Notes under the pieces: generated by a model
Database searches by the model: none
The model's input: only the letters and a program-made list of their open reading frames with translations
What the model was told of the DNA's origin: nothing
Translations under genes and position numbers: made by a program
Assembly (NCBI GenBank): GCA_036873135.1
Contig: JAPTYO010000007.1
Location: forward strand, 13,808,763-13,872,762
Direction of reading: 5' to 3'
Length of the DNA: 64,000 nucleotides
Source: Clarkia xantiana subsp. parviflora
Taxonomy: Eukaryota > Streptophyta > Magnoliopsida > Myrtales > Onagraceae
Shown: in pieces, positions 56,159 through 64,000 of the stretch
How the letters are laid out: each line of letters opens with the position of its first letter
Numbering within the stretch: the stretch's first letter is position 1

Positions 56159-56796
56159 TAAAAAAATGGACAAGAATTAACTTTTTATTTCTTCTTCCCA
56201 AAATACGATAACATACATCGTCGAGGATGGCGACATGGAAGAAAAAATGACATTTTTATATATATATGGCTTGGAGTTTTTTGGTTGTCTTTTTGACTGT
56301 TTGATTTTCCTACACGGAAGTTGACTTTGGACACACGTCTGTAATTGCAATTCATTGCATTCCCCGCGAACAGATAACAATTAACATTGACTTGGCCTCT
56401 TCTCCTCTCCTCTCTTCTCCATTTTGTTAAATTTTCGAATACTTCAGATTTATTTCTTCTTCTTCGTCTCCTCCATCTTTGTTTCTGCAGATTTAAGGTA
56501 AACCATTGGTTACTTCTCTCATTGAAAATGCTTTAGTAGTAGCCAAATTGACTAATATGAATACAGCGGAAATAGAAGTCAAGCCAGAACAAGATCCAAA
56601 ACCCCACCAATAAAAATGAGCCGGACCTATCTATTGGTTGGCGTAGAAATCTTTAATCAAAAGGCGGGCGCGGTAGAGACAAGAGAGAGCACTTAAAAAA
56701 TCACAACTGTTTTATGTGTTGAAATCTGGTTTATCTATTGTAGTTGAAATCTGGGTTTGAATCAGCAGCTATTGGGGAAATCGTTGGATTCAAGAA

Positions 56797-59506
56797 ATGG
56801 GTAATTGCTGGTGTTCTCCAGAAGATTCTCTAACCCCTCTTACTTCCAATCATCTCAGTACTGGTAATTCTAAATCCATTCCTTAATTCATTGTCTAGTT
56901 TGTGATTCGCTCTCATTTCCATCTGGGTTTGTTCTTTCTGGCCTAAAGATGTGTTTTTTGAATGATATTGTTGAATTTACTCGATATTCGTACAACCTTG
57001 TAATCTTCTCCACCTAAAATGCAGTTTTGTTCTGTTTTCTTGTAGTATTTTCTGCTGTAAAATTGCTGTTGATGTCAAATTATGTTTTTTCTTTCCTGAC
57101 CCCCAAAAAGATAACTCCTTTTGATGATTGTTTGTGTTCATGCTATTGTCTGCTAATTTGCTATTGATTCATCACTTTGAAATTCATCTTCAAATGTCAA
57201 TTCCCTTTTTCATATTTATAGTCTAATATTGTTTAATCTGAGTATTGATGGGTTCATACTTCGGTATGCAACAAGATCGCTGTTGTTTGATTGCCAGACT
57301 AATTGACATTTTTCGGTGTTTATTTCAGAGAGGATTTCCCAGACAACAAGCAATACTACATCTTCAGGAGGCAGCAACTTCTCGAAGAACAGCGGCTTCT
57401 CTGCATCGAGCGGGGATGATTTTTCTCCCAATGGACGAATCTTACCTGACCCTAATTTAAGGGTCTTCACTCTCGCTGAATTAAGAATCGCCACGAAGAA
57501 TTTCCGTTCAGACACTCTTCTTGGAGAGGGAGGATTCGGAAAGGTCTACAAAGGGTGGCTTGATGAGAAGCCATCTTTCAAGAGTGGCACTGGATCATCT
57601 GTGATTGCTGTCAAGAAGTTGAATTCTGAGAGCATGCAGGGTTATGAAGAATGGCAGGTATATAACTCCTAAACTCAAATAATAAAAAATGTAACATTTC
57701 TCTTACATTCCATAAGATATCACTGCCTCTAATCTTTAGAGTCATTTTATCAAAAGAACATATACAAAGTGTAGATTACATTACATTTTGGCTGCAAAAA
57801 CCCGATTGTTAATCGCATTAGATCCAAAATTATGTTTAAAGTTGGAATCTATTTCAGTTTGGTGTGGACCAAAATTTTATGTTCTATATATTCCTAAAGT
57901 TAGCGCATTTTATGGAGAAGTGCTCTTCAAGTTCAATGATCATTATATATAAATTTATTAATTTATGGAAATTTGCACCAAAACACTTCAAAGAAGTGTT
58001 TACTACCAGTAGTAAAGTTTGAAGTAGTTGAAAAATACCAACCTTTAGAAGTGCTCAAGATTTACCTTTTAAGATAATTAGATTGAGGCGCTGATAAATG
58101 TGAATGCTCATTAGAGCTTGAAGCCCAGTTATTGATTTTTTACCTAATTGGGTTAGCATGAATTTTGTTTTTGGGCGAATTGTCGCTCAATCATCAAGAT
58201 ATTATTCATGAAACGCTCGATGAATGTTGCGAAGCTGATAAATTTCATCCATAAAATGTTCATTGCTCTTGTTTCCATTGCAGTCTGAAGTAAATTTCCT
58301 GGGAAGACTTTGGCACCCGAACCTAGTGAAGCTATTAGGATATTGTCTCGAGGAGGACGAATTACTCCTTGTCTATGAATTCATGCCTAAGGGAAGCTTG
58401 GAGAATCATCTTTTTGGAAGTAATTAGCTATAAACTTATAATTCCCAAGTGTTTACTTTTTTTTTTTAAACTTGCAAAAATCTTACTTTCTTGTTAATGG
58501 GTTTCAGGAGGTGCAACAATGCAGCCTCTTCCTTGGGACTTAAGGCTTAAGATTGCCATTGGAGCCGCTCGTGGCTTAGGGTTTCTTCATCGAGCAGAGA
58601 AGCAAGTCATATACAGAGATTTCAAGGCGTCGAATATCCTGCTTGACGGTGTAAGTATTGCAGCATCATGTATGAGTGTATCTTTAGTTCTTTACCAATG
58701 TAACTTGATGTGAAGATTGAATTATATACTGCTATCTTTTCAGTTGTATAATGCGAAGTTATCGGACTTTGGCTTGGCTAAGTTGGGGCCATCTGCAAGT
58801 CAATCTCATGTCACGACTCGAGTTATGGGTACACATGGCTACGCTGCCCCCGAATATGTCGCTACAGGTAACTGATTGATCCAATTACTTGCTTCAACAT
58901 TGGTGAAACTTCAGATAGTTTATAGATTCTGAACCCTTAGTTTTTTTTTTTGGCCAAACACGCAAAGTTTGGTTTGTTTATTAACCACCCTTGAATTATG
59001 TCTAGAAATGAATCATGATACTCATCACTAGTTTTATTGCATTTGCAGGACACTTATATGTTAAAAGTGATGTATATGCATTCGGTGTGGTCCTTGTCGA
59101 GATACTTACAGGCCTGAGGGCACTTGACCCGAACCGGCCAACACACAGGCAGAGTCTGGTGGACTGGGTCAAACCGTACTTATATGATCGAAGGAAGCTC
59201 AAGACTGTGATGGATGCCCGACTCGAGGGGAGATACCCTTCGAAAACTGCGTACCAGATCGCCCAGCTAGCCCTGACATGTCTAGCCCCTGAGCCCAAGA
59301 ACCGGCCCGCTATGAAGCAAGTGGTGGAGACACTTGAGCGGCTCGAAGCCACCAATGAGAAGGCAATGGAGCCGAAATCCCGGTCTAGAAATCATCACAT
59401 GGCTCATCGGCGCGGGCAGGAGCCTCTGCACCATCGGTCTTCTCTGCAGCAAAGGGAAGATTACGGTGGTCGAGCCTATCAACAATCACCTCGAGTAGCC
59501 AGGTAA
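56797..59506 (+). CDS. Receptor-like cytoplasmic kinase, RLCK-VII (PIX13/CST-like)
   Basis: Six exons, 56797-56863, 57329-57657, 58284-58419, 58508-58650, 58744-58867 and 59049-59506, all GT-AG and in phase, encode 418 residues. MGNCWCS at the start gives Gly2 for N-myristoylation and Cys4/Cys6 for palmitoylation, so plasma-membrane attachment is expected. A Ser/Asn-rich linker precedes the kinase: [12 protein letters not shown] (P-loop), AVKKLN (catalytic Lys), [13 protein letters not shown] (RD-type catalytic loop), DFGLAKLGP, then the activation segment [20 protein letters not shown] and [15 protein letters not shown]. All catalytic residues are present. A basic His/Arg/Gln-rich C-terminal tail follows. 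Such kinases relay signals from cell-surface receptors; the PIX13/CST subgroup is inferred from the N-terminus and domain layout. Confidence 0.93.
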
Positions 59507-60466
59507 AAAGGGTAGCTACGATTCTACGTTATATATATGATATGATACAAACTTAAACGCGATTTTGTTGTATTCTTTTCCACGTTTTCAAATGTTGGAA
59601 CCGAAGCAGTTGTGGATATGTAGTTAAGGTGTTTGTGGTGTGGCTGTTGTATGAGTTGGAGCAAGCCGCTGTTACTGAAACAAAGACAAGGGGTCGAATG
59701 AATCCTTAATGTAACGTAAATGGTGTTTATTCATCACTATCATAATTTTCTAACCCGGGTAATGGCCAAAGAAAAAACCAATTGGGTTAATTACTTTGTA
59801 AATAGATGTGTAAATCTGCAATTTACAAAATGCTTGAATTCATGTTTGAGTAAATGTGGCTTTTATTACTGAATGTTTGGTTTTGTACCAAACGTTTAAA
59901 AAAATGTGGTTTTTGTTACTTCTGTTAGTTGACCATTAGTTTTGGCGGTTAAATGACATGTGCAAATCACGTGATCGACCATAAACTTTTAATTTTGTTC
60001 AATTTAATCCTCAAATATATTCCTAACTTTTTATTTTATTTAATTTAGTCATAAAATTTCAAAATCAAACCCAATTGAACCAATCAAACCTAATTGAAAT
60101 AGCCTAGGGCTAAGTCCGACCCGGGTTCGGGTCGGCTGGGTCCGGCTATCCTGAGAGAGTCGAACCTAGGCTAGGTCAAGCTCGACAGATATATTTGGTA
60201 AGCAGCCGTATCTCCCGTGTCGTGGGATTGCAGTGAAATGATTTACTACTAAACCAAATGAGGAAAAGGGTTTCATCAATCTTCTCTTTTTTGCACTTTC
60301 TTTCTTTCCCATCAAAATCAGCCAAACCAAGTTCACGTGCAGTTTGTTTCTTACCAAAAGGATAAAAATATACCCCTGGAACACATACCCTTGGTCCCTT
60401 CCTTCCATCCACTATCCCTTAACTCTTCATCATCATCCACACCATATTTTCTGCACATCACATCCA
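59507..60466. other. Intergenic DNA between the kinase and Ole e 1-type genes
   Basis: Holds the kinase 3' UTR and then AT-rich DNA. A tRNA-like stretch at 60185-60270 (minus strand GGTTTAGTAGTAAATC) has no clear B box and was not called. Confidence 0.5.
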
Positions 60467-61057
60467 ATGATGAAGAAGAACATACTCCTCTTCATTTCCA
60501 CTTGCTGCTTCATTATCCACTCTGCATCATCTTCAAAGGATGAAAAAAGACTCACCTCCCAAATCGAAGTCATGGGCATTGTCTACTGTGATATCTGCTC
60601 CAACAACACCTTCTCCAAACACAGCTACTTCTTACCAGGTAGCACCTACTTAACTATCTATCTATTCTTAGGAATGAATCTATATTCATTAATATTGTTC
60701 TTGTTCTTGTGCGGTGAAGGTGTGGAAGTGGAGATAGACTGTAAGTTCAAGGCAGACGCACCCAAGACGACAGAGCAAATGTCTTTCTCAGTCAAACGAA
60801 CCACTAACAAATACGGAGTGTACAAGCTAGAAATACCTGCAGTTGATGGGATCGAATGTGCAAAGGACACATCCATTGTCTCTACTTGCCAAGCTAAACT
60901 CATGGGGACTTCCTCTGCTACCTGCAATGTTCCCGGTTACAGCATCACAACTGATGAGATCGCCATCAAGTCCAAGAAAGCCCACCTCTGCATCTACAGC
61001 TTGAATGCTCTCAACTACAGGCCATCCAAACGAAATATTACCTTGTGTGGACGTTAG
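60467..61057 (+). CDS. Ole e 1 / pollen-allergen-like domain secreted protein
   Basis: Two exons, 60467-60638 and 60720-61057, encode 169 residues. A signal peptide (KKNILLFISTCCFIIHSASS) is followed by the Ole e 1 domain (PF01190): VMGIVYCDICSNNTFSKHSYFLPGVEVEIDC in the first part, then KYGVYKLEIP, conserved Cys in DGIECAKD, STCQAKLMG, ATCNVPG, HLCIYS and a final TLCGR. This small secreted cell-wall family is not pollen-specific in plants. The two ATGs at 60467 and 60470 are adjacent and either could be used. The 81 bp intron is a multiple of three and stop-free, so its retention would keep the frame. Confidence 0.88.
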   Translation: MMKKNILLFISTCCFIIHSASSSKDEKRLTSQIEVMGIVYCDICSNNTFSKHSYFLPGSTYLTIYLFLGMNLYSLILFLFLCGEGVEVEIDCKFKADAPKTTEQMSFSVKRTTNKYGVYKLEIPAVDGIECAKDTSIVSTCQAKLMGTSSATCNVPGYSITTDEIAIKSKKAHLCIYSLNALNYRPSKRNITLCGR

Positions 61058-61650
61058 TTAGGGTTTAGATCTCAACACTCTTCTTGTTCCAACTTTGATG
61101 TGTTTGTAGGGCTTTGATTGGTTTGAACACACTGGGGCTTATTCATCTGCTGCCGTATTTTCCTGCATATATAAGATCTTCTGACCTGGTCCGGATCAAT
61201 CTGGCAGGCAGAGTTATGCACTATATGTAGGAATTAGGCAGTCATATCAAAACATAACCAACCAATAAGAGACACAAACAAGAGCACGTAAAATATATCA
61301 TCATTATTTAACTATGCATAAGTTTGTACAGAAGTGTTTGCAAAGCCAGCAAATATTGTAGAAGAGAGTGTGTAAATCTAATAGAACAAATGTCTTAAAT
61401 CAAGTATCAAGGCAACAGACGCGAAAAACTTGACTGTTATTATCCATAAAAGATTAAAATGACAGTGGAACAGTAGCAACATCTGTTGTTTTCACCCATT
61501 TCTGATCACTTTCGTATCTCAGTCTAGAGAGTGCAGTAAAAACAGTGAAGTGTTCCACCTGGTTAGTTGTTGCATAGAAGATTGGCATGACGAACCATGA
61601 GATCTGATCTTATTTTCTGATCTTCGTAGTTGCTTCTAGTGAAGTAGCCA
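61058..61650. other. Convergent 3' flanks
   Basis: Contains the 3' UTRs of the Ole e 1-type gene (+) and ARP2 (-). No further gene seen. Confidence 0.5.
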
Positions 61651-64000
61651 CTATGAGCCACACTTGCTTAGACAAGCAATTCCTTCCTCCAGATAATCCT
61701 CTCGGCTAATCCAGAACTCAGGCGCATCCTGCATGCGAAAGACAATTTCACCCTCTATTCTTTGGCTAGATGCTATAAATATAAATATATCCAGATTTTA
61801 GTCAATCATGGACTGAGCATCACCCTTGGAACCTTCATGGCTATAAGTTAGTTACATACAAAATTGTTGGAATTGGATATGATGATAAGTTTCAGGATGG
61901 TTTCTGATTGTTGAATAAAGATTAAATCACGCCTTCACCTATCACCTTAAGGTTTTAGAGTTGGCCAAGTGGTTAGTATAAACTTTCACAAGATCTAGGA
62001 ACCAAAACCAAAACTAATCTATGCTTATGCAAATCCACCAAAAAAGGAGTATGACAGAAAGGTGTCTTCAAGCTCCTTTCATCTTCCTAATAATTTTATA
62101 AAGATGTCTTCTTTCCTTTTGCTGAACTTCAATATTCCTTATACGCACTTAAAAGTTAAAGGCTACTTTTACCCATTTGTTATCCGCAATTCCTTACGCA
62201 CAGAACTTTCTAAGCTTTATTTGCTTTGTCAATCACGAGTGGTTCAATAGTTGACACGGTAAGTACGATCATCAAACTTCAGAGAGAGAGTGAGAGCCTA
62301 ACATATTTTTTTAATGTTTTAACATGATTCAGGACATATTATGGAGCACACTTCAGTTTTCATCCCTTGTAATATATATAGTTACTCAGTCTAGAACAAC
62401 TCAACTTCATCAAAGTTCTACTTTTATTTTGACAGAGACAGAGAGAGAGAGACCTTCATAATACCAGCAAGAACAGCACCTCCAAGGTACACCATATTCT
62501 TTCTTCTTGGTGGGTCCTCTATCCTCAATCGCAGTTTCTTTTGTCACCAGGAAGAGACAAATTATGGAAGTAATGAGAAGACAAAGAGTTGCAAAGTTAT
62601 ACCCTACCATGCGCCCAAATAATACAGAATAAAGAGCATCTCATCTCTAAAAAATAATATGAAATTTCAACTATTAGGTTTCCAAGCAAAGCCTTTTAGA
62701 TTCATAGTTTAGCTGCTAAACTTAAGCACTGGGAGAACTCTTCTTAGAGTCAATCAAGAATAAATTCAAAGAATAGCTAAGGTCCCATGTATGGGGGATT
62801 ACTTTCAAGTTTGAACTGATTAGCTGTAGACTCAAGATATATCACACGTGTTGGAGCCAGCAAACATAAAAAAGATGAATGTTCAACTCAGTTCCAAAAG
62901 CAAAAGTAAAATCATCATCAAGTTTATATTAATTGAATTACCTTTAGACCATCTTTATTACCCTTGAGAACCACATCAAGATAACGATCCTGTAGTTCTT
63001 TCTCTAGTCTGAATGAAAAAGGCAAAGAGAGAGATTCAACATTTATAGCACCCAAATTTTATTTGAAATAGCTCAAATTTTAATAATCCAAGGATATAGG
63101 TTTATGCCTACTATGAGTACGAAATAACAATAACAGAAGTTATATTACTTGAACATCTTCCTAGTCAACTTAAGATAGCCTAGAAGTAAAATATTAGATG
63201 GTGAGCACGAAATCTTAAACCAAGGATATAGTTTTTTCTTGTCAAACAAAGTCTTAAACCTGATTTCCTGAACTGCTTAGTTCCCAATTCTACAGTTGCA
63301 AAAGGGTTACTCATCTCTAATGATCTATCTAAATTCCAACATCTCTATCCAATTTTAATTGATATACTTAACTGATAGAATTGAAAAAGTGTTTCTCGTC
63401 TCTAATGATCTGACATGGGAATTATCATTCTGGACGTCCTTGGTGGATCATAAAGATGGTGTATGCACACATAGATGAGTATGAACGTACAAAAGAGCAT
63501 ACATACACGAGGCGTGGATAAGTAAAAAATATTGTAAAACATGTAGGTGGACAAAAGGGCAATATTAAAATCCTTCTTTCTTCTATAATTTGTAAATAGC
63601 TAGAATAGTACAACTTAAAAGTTGCATTATAGTGAGATAGCAAATGACCAGAATGACGTAGGATATATATATTACCGACTAGGCAAGCCAGGGTACATGG
63701 TGCTTCCTCCGCTTAAAACTATATGCTGGTAAAGCTGCCAAAAGTAAACAGAAAACATATATGATATTGTGACTATTTATAAATATCCATATAAGTTCAG
63801 TACTCTTGGAATTTGTTAGCTCATATTGAATGGTCGGTAAACTTTATTCAATTAGAGAGTCTGGTTTGTCGCTGAACATGGATACAGAAGAATGATGTCA
63901 CTAGAATGCATTCCATACCATCATTCGATTGTCAATATCCATTTCCTGGATGCAGCGGAATACCATGTCAGCCATTCCATCACCCTCAACATCAATGAGT
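61651..64000 (-). CDS. ARP2: Actin-related protein 2 (ARP2), 3' part, cut by the window edge
   Basis: Five exons are visible: 64000-63919 (partial), 63734-63676, 63008-62942, 62537-62454 and 61728-61651, in phase with GT-AG introns. They give the last roughly 120 residues: [40 protein letters not shown] (the actin-fold nucleotide-site GGST loop), [40 protein letters not shown] and the C-terminus [20 protein letters not shown]. The [20 protein letters not shown] segment is an ARP2 hallmark and separates it from actin. ARP2 is one of the two actin-related subunits of the Arp2/3 complex, which nucleates branched actin. The 5' part lies beyond 64000. Confidence 0.95.
63213..63260. repeat. Possible micro-insertion in an ARP2 intron region
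   Basis: TCTTAAACC at 63213-63221 is repeated at 63252-63260 (9 bp) with 30 bases between that contain TTTTTTCTTGTCAAAC. It is weaker than the other sites. Confidence 0.3.

Noticed and set aside
60185..60270. tRNA-like or SINE-like head on the minus strand
   Set aside because: An A-box-like word is present, but no convincing B box and no second copy in the window.

Overview
This is a nuclear window from a flowering plant, almost certainly a eudicot. The evidence is spliced genes with AT-rich introns, plant-specific families (AVT3 transporter, EXORDIUM-like, RLCK-VII kinase, Ole e 1-type protein, TPLATE-complex EH protein), and many plant mobile elements (Tat-lineage Ty3/gypsy, Helitrons, MITEs). 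The species cannot be told from the sequence alone.

Layout. 1-4900: AT-rich, repeat-filled intergenic DNA (SINE, foldback, a 0.8 kb Helitron). 4900-25130: a compact gene island of four genes: a PP2C phosphatase (+), N-acetylglucosaminyltransferase I (-, 18 exons, one of its introns an AT-AC U12-type intron), an intronless vacuolar AVT3-type amino acid transporter (+), and an EH-domain AtEH/Pan1-like endocytic protein (-, 13 exons, with an apparent frameshift near its C-terminus). 27171-28217: an intronless, GC-rich EXORDIUM-like gene (+). 28652-46766: one 18 kb block of nested LTR retrotransposons. Element A is a decayed Tat-lineage Ty3/gypsy element on the minus strand, and its 5' LTR was split by element B, a 9.9 kb element on the plus strand. 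B has LTRs that look identical yet has no intact pol. 46767-56400: gene-free DNA with MULE-type, hAT-type and Tourist-type MITEs and a second Helitron. 56797-59506: an RLCK-VII kinase of the PIX13/CST type (+). 60467-61057: a two-exon Ole e 1-domain secreted protein (+). 61651-64000: the 3' part of ARP2 (-), which runs off the right edge.

The genes are not an operon or a metabolic cluster. They serve separate housekeeping roles: phosphorylation signalling, Golgi N-glycan maturation, vacuolar amino acid export, clathrin-mediated endocytosis, cell-wall growth, and Arp2/3 actin nucleation. GNTI and the AVT3 gene are head to head across about 1.27 kb. As far as I recall the same two families are neighbours in Arabidopsis (At4g38240/At4g38250), so this pair looks like conserved microsynteny.

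The most unusual observations are: the AT-AC intron in GNTI; the G-run frameshift in the Pan1-like gene; element B, a retroelement with broken pol that must have moved very recently with help in trans, whose LTR carries a long palindrome array upstream of its TATA box; and a scattered set of 6-19 bp insertions, most with an A/T run next to GGCC-like bases, each flanked by perfect 8-13 bp direct repeats.
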